A stretch of 46,946 bases of DNA from Rubrivivax sp. GTDB taxonomy: Bacteria > Pseudomonadota > Gammaproteobacteria > Burkholderiales > Burkholderiaceae_C. The notes under the pieces are model-generated. The model ran no database searches and was not told where the DNA came from. It was given only the letters and a program-made list of their open reading frames with translations. The DNA lies in NCBI GenBank assembly GCA_016790435.1, contig JAEUPE010000053.1, positions 1 through 46,946 of the forward strand, read 5' to 3'. A program made the translations under genes and the position numbers. This document shows positions 26,444 to 34,270 of the stretch, one piece after another (position 1 is the stretch's first letter; every line of letters begins with the position of its first letter).

Positions 26444-27367
26444 ATGAACACCGCCCCCAGCTCCGAGAGCGCCCAGGGTTACGCCGCCGATGCGCGCAAC
26501 GAGAACGTGCTGGTCTATGTGAATGGCGAGTTCTTCCCGCGCCAGCAGGCCATGGTGTCGGTCTTCGACAGCGGCTTCGCGCTCGGCGACGGGGTCTGGG
26601 AAGGCCTGCGCCTCGTGCAGGGCCGCCTGATCAGCCTGCCCGCGCACCTCGACCGGCTGTATGAAGGCGCGAAGTCGATTGCGCTCGACATCGGCATGGA
26701 CCGCGCCGCGCTCGAGCGGGCCCTGTGGCTGACGCTGGAGCGCAACGGCATGACCGACGGCGCCCACCTGCGGCTGATGGTCACCCGCGGCCTCAAGCGA
26801 ACCGTCAACCAGGACCCGCGTTTCGTCATCGGCGGCGCCACGATCGTCATCGTCGCCGAGTACAAGACACCCAAACCGGAAACGCGCGCGCGCGGCCTGT
26901 CTCTCTTCACCTCGACCTTCCGCACCAGCGGCCCCGATGTGTTCGACCTGCGGCTCAACTCGCACAGCCGCCTCAACCTGATCCAGGCCCTGATCCAGGC
27001 CATCCACGCCGGTGCCGACGAAGCGCTGATGCTCGACCCGCGCGGCTTCGTCGCCAGTTGCAACTCGACCAACTTCTTCATCGTGCGCGGCGACGACGAG
27101 CTCTGGACTTCCACCAGCCTGTACAGCTTCAAGGGCATCACCCAGGGGAATGTCGCCGCCGCCTGGCGCGCCGCCGGCAAGGTGGCGCGCGAGTGCGACT
27201 TCACGCTGGCACAGGTCTATTCGGCGAAGGAAGCCTTCGTCACCGGCACGCTGGGCGGCGTGACGCCGGTGACGCGCATCGACGGCCGGCCCGTCGGCGA
27301 CGGCAAGCCCGGGCCAGTGACGGCGCGGGCGAGTGCTCTGTACCAGGCGGCGTGCCTGCGCGATTGA
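26444..27367 (+). CDS. Class IV aminotransferase-like protein lacking the usual catalytic lysine
   Basis: This 307-aa protein has the fold-type IV PLP architecture of branched-chain and D-amino acid aminotransferases. Markers are VNGEFFPRQQAMVSVFDSGF, GDGVWEGLRLV and HLDRL. The phosphate-binding end is FVASCNSTNFF and GVTPVTRIDGRPVG. Where classic enzymes have the Schiff-base Lys (K-S/T-x-N), this one reads NSHSRLN (residues 172-178), with no Lys nearby. It may use PLP differently or not be a transaminase. I used the ATG at 26444; the open TTG at 26411 is weaker. As last gene of the AcnX/transporter run it may act on the imported amino acid. Confidence 0.85.
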   Translation: MNTAPSSESAQGYAADARNENVLVYVNGEFFPRQQAMVSVFDSGFALGDGVWEGLRLVQGRLISLPAHLDRLYEGAKSIALDIGMDRAALERALWLTLERNGMTDGAHLRLMVTRGLKRTVNQDPRFVIGGATIVIVAEYKTPKPETRARGLSLFTSTFRTSGPDVFDLRLNSHSRLNLIQALIQAIHAGADEALMLDPRGFVASCNSTNFFIVRGDDELWTSTSLYSFKGITQGNVAAAWRAAGKVARECDFTLAQVYSAKEAFVTGTLGGVTPVTRIDGRPVGDGKPGPVTARASALYQAACLRD

Positions 27368-27409
27368 GGTCTGCCCCGCGCGCCGGGTGTGATCCGGAGT
27401 TGCCTGGCG

Positions 27410-27429
27410 TACTGTTTGTTTGTACAGTA
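27410..27429 (+). promoter_or_regulatory. LexA operator (SOS box)
   Basis: TACTGTTTGTTTGTACAGTA is a 20-bp site with both CTGT and ACAG halves exact at N8 spacing and the outer TA pairs also symmetric. It matches the enterobacterial/betaproteobacterial LexA consensus. It lies 24 bases before the first codon of the 28-codon ORF and upstream of umuD-umuC, so LexA should repress this cassette until DNA damage. Confidence 0.9.
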
Positions 27430-27452
27430 CCCCTCCTCGCCTGGAGAGCCCC

Positions 27453-27539
27453 ATGAACCACGCCGACCTGAAGTACATCTACCGCCCATCTCGCCGGCAG
27501 GCGCCCCGGTGGCTTCGCCGCATCTGGGTCTGGTTCTGA
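27453..27539 (+). CDS. SOS-box-led 28-aa cationic aromatic peptide ORF
   Basis: The micro-ORF has an ATG preceded by GGAGAG at good distance and a TGA stop at 27537. The peptide starts MNHADLKYIYRP and ends RWLRRIWVWF. It holds six Arg, one Lys, one Asp, three Trp, two Tyr and one Phe, for a net charge near +6. It is the first ORF after the LexA operator. The composition resembles membrane-active or nucleic-acid-binding micro-peptides, which fits known SOS-induced small toxins only in a general way. It could instead be a leader peptide. I do not recognise a family. Confidence 0.55.
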   Translation: MNHADLKYIYRPSRRQAPRWLRRIWVWF

Positions 27540-27705
27540 GCCGGTCGCCGGCCGCCGTCTTCGCGGCGGCGCAACGCCCCCTGCCCTGCACCGCGCTGCC
27601 GCGGCGTGGTGCCACGCGGGGCAGTGTTTCCTGCCTGCCCATGCTTCCGTCGTCCCGTCGCCTTCGCCCCCCGCTTCGCCCCCCGCCTCGCCCCGACCCT
27701 CTCCC

Positions 27706-27909
27706 GTGCACCCGAACCTGCCTTCCGCCCTCGAAGTCGTCATCGGTCACACCGACGACGCACAGCCGCCCCTGCCGCTGGCCAGCGACGGCGTGCTGCG
27801 GTGGCTGTGGCGCGGCCGCTTCGGCGAGATGCTGATCGAGGTGGTCGGCGACGAGGTGTTCGTGAACGGCCAGCGCGTCCGCCGTCATCGCGCAGAACCC
27901 ACGCCGTGA
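27706..27909 (+). CDS. 67-aa protein in the Pol V cassette, hypothetical
   Basis: This GTG-started 67-codon frame lies between the micro-ORF and umuD, ending 10 bases before the umuD ATG. The second half looks like a real beta-strand protein: VLRWLWRGRFGEMLIEVV, then GDEVFVNGQRVRRH. I know of no assigned function. The 166 bases before it hold a 12-bp tandem (CTTCGCCCCCCG at 27662 and 27674) and nothing else obvious. Position suggests SOS co-expression with UmuDC. Confidence 0.6.
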   Translation: MHPNLPSALEVVIGHTDDAQPPLPLASDGVLRWLWRGRFGEMLIEVVGDEVFVNGQRVRRHRAEPTP

Positions 27910-27919
27910 AGACCGCCCG

Positions 27920-28330
27920 ATGGCTGCCTCCCCCTCGTCCGCACCGCGCAGCAGCGTCGCCATCAGCTTCGGCTCGCCCGCCGCCGAGAGCGGTGTCACG
28001 CGGCTGGACCTCAACGACATCCTGATCCGGCACCCGCAGGCGGCGTTCCTCATGCGCATCACCGGCGACTCGATGCGCGAGGCCGGCGTGCACGATGGCG
28101 ACCTGGCGCTGGTCGACCGCGCCATGGACGGTGCGCACGGGCAGGTGGTCATCGCCATCCTGGGCGACGAGTTCGTCTGCCGCCGCCTGCACCGGCGCGG
28201 CGGCGACGTGCGCCTGCAGTCGGCCCACTCGGATCCGTCGGCCTGCCCCGACTGGGTGCCCGGCGAGGGCGAGGAGTTGCAGATCTGGGGCGTGGTCACG
28301 CACGTCATCCGGCCGCTGGCAGCGGCCTGA
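27920..28330 (+). CDS. umuD: UmuD-like subunit of DNA polymerase V, apparently non-cleavable
   Basis: This 136-aa S24-fold protein partners UmuC in SOS translesion synthesis. Family blocks are RLDLNDILIRHPQAAF, the Ser block GDSM (Ser51), GVHDGDLALVDRAMDGAHG and a closing IWGVVTHVIRPL. E. coli UmuD has a Cys-Gly cleavage site ahead of FPSPA; this protein has Ile15-Ser16 ahead of FGSPA. Only 15 residues precede it, versus 24 in E. coli. The dyad Lys region (VKKL in E. coli) reads CRRL, putting Arg88 at the Lys position. It looks like a ready-made UmuD' form. A longer start is impossible, because a TGA lies in frame at about 27863 with no start codon after it. Confidence 0.9.
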   Translation: MAASPSSAPRSSVAISFGSPAAESGVTRLDLNDILIRHPQAAFLMRITGDSMREAGVHDGDLALVDRAMDGAHGQVVIAILGDEFVCRRLHRRGGDVRLQSAHSDPSACPDWVPGEGEELQIWGVVTHVIRPLAAA

Positions 28331-28355
28331 CCGTTCCGGCCGCTCGGGGGTCACC

Positions 28356-29828
28356 ATGTTCGCGCTCGTCGACGTGAACAACATGTACGTCAGCTGCGAG
28401 CGCGTGTTCCGCCCGGCGCTGATCGGCAGGCCCGTGGTCGTGCTCTCCAACAACGACGGCGCCTGCATCGCTCGCAGCAACGAGGCCAAGGACCTGGGCG
28501 TGCGCATGGCCCAGCCCTGGTTCGAGGTGCGGCACCTCGAGCGCACGGCCGGCCTCGTCGCCCTGTCGGCCAACTTCGAGCTCTATGGCGACATGTCCAG
28601 CCGCATGATGTCGCTGGCCGCCGAGTTCGCGCCGCGGCAGGAGATCTACAGCATCGACGAGTGCTTTCTCGACTTCGACGGCGTGCCGGGCGACCGCACC
28701 GCCATCGGGCGCGAGCTGCGCCGCAAGGTGCTGCAGTGGACCGGCCTGCCCACGAGCGTGGGCTTCGGCGCGACGAAGACGCTGGCCAAGCTGGCCAACC
28801 ACGTGGCCAAGACGGCCGACCGCAAGCCGGGCAGCTACCCGCCCGAGCTGCGTGGCCTGACGCAGCGGCTGGCGCAGGTGTGCGACTTCGGCCAGCTCAC
28901 CGCCGGCGAGCTCGAGGCGGTGATGCAGGCCACCGACGTGGGCGCCGTGTGGGGCATCGGCCGCAAGACGACCGCGCAGCTGAACGAGATGCGCGAAGGC
29001 GGCGGACGCGCAGGCGCCAGGAGCGGTGAAGGCGGCGAGGGCGGTGGCGCCGGCCAGCGCGGCATCCACACCGTGCTCGACCTCGTGCACGCCGACGTGG
29101 CGACGTTGCGGCGCCAGTTCAGCGTCGTGGTCGAGAAGACGGTGCGCGAGCTTCGCGGCACGCCCTGCATGGACGTGAACGACGCGCCCGAGGCCAACCA
29201 GCAGATCATGTGCTCGCGCTCGTTCGGCGCGCCCGTGACCGAGTTGCCCGACCTCGTGGAGGTGGTGAGCCAGTTCACCAGCCAGGTGGCGCGCCGGGCG
29301 CGCGAGCAGGGCAGCTTGGCCGGCGCGGTGCACGTGTTCATCAGCACGAGCCCCTATCGCAGGAACGACCGCCAGCATGCGCCCAGCGCCACGCTGCCGC
29401 TGCCGCAACCCAGCGCCGACACGCGCGTGCTCATCAGCGCCGCGGTGCGGGCGCTGCGCAGCATCTACAAGCCCGGGTTCAACTACGCGAAGGCGGGTGC
29501 GATGCTCGTCGACCTGCAAGCCCAGGCGCCAGGGCTGGAGCCGGGGCTGGGGCAGCAGGCGACGCTGGACCTGTTCGAGCCCGACCCGCAGCCCGAGCCA
29601 CCGCAGCGCGGCCGCATCGGCCAGCGCACCGACCTGATGAGCGCGCTCGACGCGCTCAACGAGCGCTTCGGGCGCCAGACCGTGGCGGTGGCCAGCGCCG
29701 CGCGCCGCACCGCCGGGCTGGCAGGGGCGCCAGGCACTTCCAGGCCGGCCGCGCACGCTTCACGGCAGGCGCGGCGCTCGCCGCGCTACACCACGCGGCT
29801 CGAAGAGATCGCGCGGGCGCGGGCGTAG
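28356..29828 (+). CDS. umuC: DNA polymerase V catalytic subunit UmuC (Y-family)
   Basis: This 490-aa error-prone Y-family polymerase shows the catalytic blocks FALVDVNNMYVSCERVFRP, SNNDGACIARSNEAKDLGV and the metal-binding YSIDECFLDF. TSVGFGATKTLAKLANHVAK and the helix-hairpin-helix-like GAVWGIGRKTTAQLNEM follow. The little-finger region ends in KAGAMLVDL. A Gly/Glu/Arg-rich stretch of about 22 residues (214-235) interrupts the usual link before GIHTVLDL, and the C-terminus is longer than E. coli UmuC (422 aa) by an Arg/Ala-rich tail. It lies 25 bases after umuD. LexA control from 27410 is expected. Confidence 0.93.
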   Translation: MFALVDVNNMYVSCERVFRPALIGRPVVVLSNNDGACIARSNEAKDLGVRMAQPWFEVRHLERTAGLVALSANFELYGDMSSRMMSLAAEFAPRQEIYSIDECFLDFDGVPGDRTAIGRELRRKVLQWTGLPTSVGFGATKTLAKLANHVAKTADRKPGSYPPELRGLTQRLAQVCDFGQLTAGELEAVMQATDVGAVWGIGRKTTAQLNEMREGGGRAGARSGEGGEGGGAGQRGIHTVLDLVHADVATLRRQFSVVVEKTVRELRGTPCMDVNDAPEANQQIMCSRSFGAPVTELPDLVEVVSQFTSQVARRAREQGSLAGAVHVFISTSPYRRNDRQHAPSATLPLPQPSADTRVLISAAVRALRSIYKPGFNYAKAGAMLVDLQAQAPGLEPGLGQQATLDLFEPDPQPEPPQRGRIGQRTDLMSALDALNERFGRQTVAVASAARRTAGLAGAPGTSRPAAHASRQARRSPRYTTRLEEIARARA

Positions 29829-29861
29829 CGGCGGCGCCACTCGATGCTAGGCTCGGCGGGC

Positions 29862-30668
29862 ATGTCACGCCAAGCTGCCCCTGATCCCGACGCCGACCTC
29901 GCCCCCGTGACCTCGCCCGTCGCGGGCCAGCTGCTCGCCGCGGCGCGCGAGTTGTCCCGTGCGCTCGGCAAGTTGCGCTTCGCGCCACCGATCGCGCATG
30001 TCTACGACCCGCTACGGTACGCCTGGGCGCCGTACCAGGGCTACGTCGGGCGCTACGGTGCCACGCGCAAGCGCGTGGTGCTGCTCGGCATGAACCCTGG
30101 GCCCTTCGGCATGATGCAGACCGGCGTGCCGTTCGGAGAGGTGGCAGCGGTGCGCGACTGGATGCAGCTCGCCGCCACCGTCGAGCGCCCGGCGCGCCAG
30201 CACCCGAAGCGCCCGATCGAAGGCTTCGCCTGCACGCGCTCGGAGGTGAGCGGGCGGCGGCTGTGGGGATGGGCGGCGCGGCGCTTCGGCACCGCCGAGG
30301 CCTTCTTCCGCGACTGGTTCGTGCTCAACTACTGCCCGCTCGTGTTCCTCGAAGAGTCGGGCCGCAACTTCACGCCGGACAAGCTGCCGGCCGAGCGGCG
30401 GCGCGCGGTCGAGCAGGCCTGCGACAACCATCTCGCGGCCACGCTGGCCGCGCTGCAACCCGAATGGGCCATCGGCGTGGGCGGCTTCGCCGAGAAGTGC
30501 CTGCGTTCGGTGCTCGAGGGCGACCGCGTCGACTCTGCCCTGGCCCGCAGCATCAGGGTCGCGCAGATCCTGCATCCGAGCCCCGCCAGCCCGGCGGCCA
30601 ACCGCGGCTGGAGCGAGGCCGTCGATCGGAAGCTCGCCGAACTGGGCGTGCTGTCGCCGCTGGAATGA
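29862..30668 (+). CDS. SMUG1-type uracil-DNA glycosylase
   Basis: This 268-aa protein of the uracil-DNA glycosylase superfamily, SMUG1 family, removes uracil and some oxidised pyrimidines to start base excision repair. The active-site block GMNPGPFGMMQTGVPFGEV (near residue 77) and the second motif HPSPASPAANRGW (near residue 238) are both clear. VLNYCPLVFL and RNFTPDKLP lie between them, as in vertebrate and bacterial SMUG1. It starts 33 bases after umuC, so it may belong to the SOS transcript, but a TAGGCT -10-like box 8 bases before the ATG could give a separate, possibly leaderless start. An in-frame ATG at 29844 is an alternative. Confidence 0.9.
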   Translation: MSRQAAPDPDADLAPVTSPVAGQLLAAARELSRALGKLRFAPPIAHVYDPLRYAWAPYQGYVGRYGATRKRVVLLGMNPGPFGMMQTGVPFGEVAAVRDWMQLAATVERPARQHPKRPIEGFACTRSEVSGRRLWGWAARRFGTAEAFFRDWFVLNYCPLVFLEESGRNFTPDKLPAERRRAVEQACDNHLAATLAALQPEWAIGVGGFAEKCLRSVLEGDRVDSALARSIRVAQILHPSPASPAANRGWSEAVDRKLAELGVLSPLE

Positions 30669-30723
30669 CACCCGCCGCGCTGGCGGCTTCATGCCAGGCG
30701 TCGACGCCAGACACGGGCCGCGC

Positions 30724-31953
30724 CTACGGCGCCGACGACGTGTGGCTTTGGCCGGGCATGCCGCTTGACGTTGCCGCGTAGCGCGCCAGCAGGCGGTCGC
30801 GGCACCGCGGATCGATGTTCACGCGGCTCAGGTCGCCCTGCACCTGCGGCAACGCGAGCAGGCGCTCGTCCATCACGCGGAACCAGGCCCAGGGCACGTA
30901 GGCCAGCGGGAACATGCCGAAGTAGCCGCTCGGCAGCTGCGGCAGGTCGGGGAAGTGCCGCAGGCACTGGTAGCGCCGCGACGGATGGGCGTGGTGGTCG
31001 CTGTGGCGCTGCAGGTGGAAGGTGGCGAGGTTGGTCACCAGGTGGTTGGTGTTCCACGAGTGGTGCGGCTTCGGTGTTTCGTAGCCGGTGCCGGTGGCGG
31101 GGTCGCGCTGGCGCAGCAGGCCGTAGTGCTCCACGTAGTTGGCCGAGGTCAGCTGCCACCAGGCGACGACGTTGTGGATGGCGAGGAACAGCACCATCGG
31201 CGCGCCGAACGTGACGATCAATGCACCCTGCAGCAGCGCCGTGACGGCATAGGACTGCAGCATCGTGTTGCGCAGGCTCCAGCGCGAGTGGCCGAGCTCG
31301 GCCAGCCGCTGCGACTCCAGCGCCCAGGCGCGCCGGATGCCGCCGGGCAACTCGCGCAGCGCAAAGCGGTAGATCGACTCGCCCATGCGCGCGCTGGCGT
31401 GGTCCTCGGGCGTGGCCACCCATCGGTGGTGGCCGCGGCCGTGCTCGACGGTGAAGTGACCGTAGGCCGGCACCGCCAGCGCCAGGCGCGCCAGCCACTG
31501 CTCGAAGGCGTTGTGCTTGTGGCCGAGCTCGTGCGCGGTGTTCAACCCGAGGCCGGAGTTGGCGCCTGCCACGTAGGCCAGGATGCCGAAGGCCCACCAC
31601 GACAGGTCGTGCGTGCCCGCCCACCAGGCGCAGCCGACCAGAGCCACGAAGTGCAGCGGCACCGTCGCCCAGGTCAGCCGGCGGTAGTAGCGGTCGGCGT
31701 CGAGCGGCCGCATCACCGCCTCGGGCGGGTTGTTGCGGTCCTCGCCGATGAGGGCGTCCAGCAGCGGCATCAGGCCGTAGCTGATGAGCAGCGGGATCAC
31801 GAGGGCAGCCTCGACCCCGGTGGCGTGATGGGCCCAAAGGCCGACGAACGGGATCAGCGGCCAGACCACCGAGAGCATCCAGGCCCACCGCTTGCGGTCG
31901 CGGTAGCTGACGGCCTGGCCGTCGGGTGCGTGGCCCACATGGATGACGGTCAC
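30724..31953 (-). CDS. alkB: Alkane 1-monooxygenase, AlkB family
   Basis: This 409-aa integral-membrane non-haem di-iron hydroxylase oxidises the terminal carbon of medium-chain alkanes. The His boxes are intact: HELGHKHNAFE (about 140), EHGRGHH (about 169), NYVEHYGLLR (about 272) and the signature LQRHSDHHAHPSRRYQ (about 316). About six hydrophobic segments place these on the cytoplasmic side. The start is GTG at 31953 with GGGAG eight bases upstream, 16 bases after the stop of the secreted hydrolase gene. No rubredoxin or rubredoxin reductase lies in this window, so electrons must come from elsewhere. Confidence 0.95.
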   Translation of the reverse strand: MTVIHVGHAPDGQAVSYRDRKRWAWMLSVVWPLIPFVGLWAHHATGVEAALVIPLLISYGLMPLLDALIGEDRNNPPEAVMRPLDADRYYRRLTWATVPLHFVALVGCAWWAGTHDLSWWAFGILAYVAGANSGLGLNTAHELGHKHNAFEQWLARLALAVPAYGHFTVEHGRGHHRWVATPEDHASARMGESIYRFALRELPGGIRRAWALESQRLAELGHSRWSLRNTMLQSYAVTALLQGALIVTFGAPMVLFLAIHNVVAWWQLTSANYVEHYGLLRQRDPATGTGYETPKPHHSWNTNHLVTNLATFHLQRHSDHHAHPSRRYQCLRHFPDLPQLPSGYFGMFPLAYVPWAWFRVMDERLLALPQVQGDLSRVNIDPRCRDRLLARYAATSSGMPGQSHTSSAP

Positions 31954-31969
31954 GGACTGGCTCCCGAGA

Positions 31970-34120
31970 TCAGCGCAGCACCTTGCTCGCCTCGGCTTGA
32001 CGGATGAGCCTCTCGGCGTCGGGCTTGAGCAGGAAACCCGCGGCCATCGCGCGCTCGGTCGCCTTGCGCACGGCGGCGACATAACCCTCGTGGTTGCCGT
32101 AGCGCTCTTCCAGCGAGCGGCGCGGGTCGCCGTTCGCCTGGCGCTCGGCGGCGGTGCGCGCGAACGGCACCATGCCGCCCACGTAGTTGCAGATCTGGCC
32201 GGCGTGGAAGGGGCGCGCGCCGCCGGCCGTGATGTTCCAGCCGAGGTAGGTGCCGAGCGGCGCGTCGAGCAGCACCACAGGCACGCCGCCCAGCTCGTTG
32301 CCGTCGGCGTCCACCTTCGGCGCATACATCGGCAGCACCTGGCGGATGGGCGGTGGCGCGAGGCTGGCCACGCCGGAGCCGTCGGCGGCGTTGAAGCCCG
32401 GGCCCCAGTCGTAGTCGAGCACGGGCATGATGAAGTCCACCTCCGGCACCGTCGGCCGCAGCTGCGGCAGCGTCGGGAAGCCGATGGCCGCCTTGTGCGC
32501 CGGTGCGAGCAGGCCATCGGCCAGGCGCGGCCACTGGCTCGGCGGCGGCGCCGCGCCGCGCATCACCCAGTTGCGGAAGTGCACGCGCAGCGCGTTCACG
32601 GTCTCGGTGTGCGGCACCGGGTTGGCGGGCAACACGGCCGCGCCATAGTTGTTGCCCGGGCAGTTGGGCCCGGCGGCCGGCAGGCCGGCACCCGGCAGGC
32701 TGGTGTCGAAGCCACCCGCGCCGCCGCCATGGTTGGAGCTGGCGATGTAGTAGCGGCGCACGTTGGCCGGCAGCGGCAGGTCGGCCTTGGCGTCGGTGCC
32801 GATCCACTCCGGCGTGAGCTTCAATGCCCACACCTCGGCCGAACCGAAGTGCTCGACGATCTTCGGGCAGGTGCGGCTGGCGCTGCAGCGGTCGAGCAGG
32901 CCCACCGTCGGCCCGCCGCGCACGGGGTCGGGGTGCGGCAGCCACCACTGCGGGCCTTCGCTGCCGGCCTGGTAGAGCTCGAGCACGCCGTCGGGCTGCG
33001 CCCAGCGGAAATTGAGCGCGATGCGCCGGCCGGCGATGATGGGCCACAGGCCGTCGTGCACCTGCTTGCCGGCTTCGTCCTGGTTGAAGCCCAGGTGCAG
33101 CCAGCCGCGCAGGTAGTTGCCCGACTGCGAGACGCCGCGCGCGATGCTGTGCGTGACCATGCCCGCCACGGGGTTGGGCGTGCCGGTGTCGTCGGCCTTG
33201 GCCGTCTTGAAGAACATGCCGACATCGCGCCACGCCGCGAAGCCGATGCCGAGCACGTAGGCCTCCTCCGAGCGGTAGACCACCTGGTAGAGCTTGCTGG
33301 CATCGAAGCCGTTCTTCAGGCAGATCTGGCTCGGGTTGGGCGTGCCGGGGAAGGGGTTGGCCGCGTCGCAGGTGGCCCAGGCCCAGTCGGTGGGCGCGAT
33401 GACGGTCTCGCCGATCACTTCGCCACGCGTCGACTCGGCGACACGCGAGACGAGGCGCGCCTGCCTGGTGTCGAGGCTGGCCGGTTTGTAGGGCACCGGG
33501 TTGGTCTGCACGATGAGCGGCTGGGAGCCCGGGCCGCTGCGGTTGACGATGCGGCCGAAGACGTCGCCCGAGACGGCCGAGCCGTCGGCGTTGCGCGCGA
33601 TGGGCAGCTTGAGGTAGTGCGGCCGGTCGACGGCGGCCGTCGCACGCACGGCGGTGTTGCCCGCGTTGTCGCCCTGCCAGGCGCTCGTGAGGTCGATGTC
33701 GCCGTTGGCGCGCTCGGCCGGCACGTTGGGCCGGCGCAAGCCGCGGTTGGGCACCTCGTGCCACATCATGCCGCTGGCGCGCGCCGGGTCCTTGGGCCGC
33801 GTGATGACGAAGGTGGCGATGTAGCGCACCTTGCCGTCGGGGTCGCGCGCGAGAAGGATGTCGTTGATGAGCGGGTGCGAGGCGGCGGCCGGGTCGAGCT
33901 CGCCGAAGGCGCGGCCGGCGATCTGCTCGGTGGCCACGCCGCCCGAATCGGCCTCGGCCAGCGGCTTGACTTCGTCGATGACGATGCGCGTGACGCGCGC
34001 TTCGGCGGCGGGCACCGCCAGCGAGGCGGTGAAGACGATCGAGGCGGCGATCGAGGCGGTGATCGAGTTGGCGGCAGCGCCGGCGAAGCCGGCAGTGCGA
34101 ATCGCAGGATGGGCAGTCAC
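31970..34120 (-). CDS. Large secreted alpha/beta-hydrolase-domain protein (Abhydrolase_10-like)
   Basis: This 716-aa exported protein has a signal-like N-terminus (ASIVFTASLAVPAAEA) followed by a long hydrolase region. Seen are VTRIVIDEV at the mature start, HEVPNRGL, a nucleophile-type GVSQSGNYLRGW near residue 329 and YIASSNHGGG. Many cysteines in the mature part (CDAANP, ICLKNGF, CSASRTCPK, NCPGNNYG, ICNYVGG) suggest disulfides in the periplasm. The GTG at 34120 has a strong GAGGAGA upstream, which decides the start over an ATG at 34204. It is transcribed just before alkB, so ester or hydrocarbon-derivative breakdown is plausible. The substrate is unknown. Confidence 0.82.
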   Translation of the reverse strand: MTAHPAIRTAGFAGAAANSITASIAASIVFTASLAVPAAEARVTRIVIDEVKPLAEADSGGVATEQIAGRAFGELDPAAASHPLINDILLARDPDGKVRYIATFVITRPKDPARASGMMWHEVPNRGLRRPNVPAERANGDIDLTSAWQGDNAGNTAVRATAAVDRPHYLKLPIARNADGSAVSGDVFGRIVNRSGPGSQPLIVQTNPVPYKPASLDTRQARLVSRVAESTRGEVIGETVIAPTDWAWATCDAANPFPGTPNPSQICLKNGFDASKLYQVVYRSEEAYVLGIGFAAWRDVGMFFKTAKADDTGTPNPVAGMVTHSIARGVSQSGNYLRGWLHLGFNQDEAGKQVHDGLWPIIAGRRIALNFRWAQPDGVLELYQAGSEGPQWWLPHPDPVRGGPTVGLLDRCSASRTCPKIVEHFGSAEVWALKLTPEWIGTDAKADLPLPANVRRYYIASSNHGGGAGGFDTSLPGAGLPAAGPNCPGNNYGAAVLPANPVPHTETVNALRVHFRNWVMRGAAPPPSQWPRLADGLLAPAHKAAIGFPTLPQLRPTVPEVDFIMPVLDYDWGPGFNAADGSGVASLAPPPIRQVLPMYAPKVDADGNELGGVPVVLLDAPLGTYLGWNITAGGARPFHAGQICNYVGGMVPFARTAAERQANGDPRRSLEERYGNHEGYVAAVRKATERAMAAGFLLKPDAERLIRQAEASKVLR

Positions 34121-34270
34121 GGGGTCTCCTCGTTGGTTCTTGTGTTTGCTGCAGACGCGAAGCGCAATGTACCGCCCTGCCCGCGGGACACCGCGCCCTG
34201 CCACTGCCAGCCTGCCTCCCGCCTGCGCGTTAGCGGCGCCACCGATGCCGGGTTGGCGCCGTTCGAGGAA

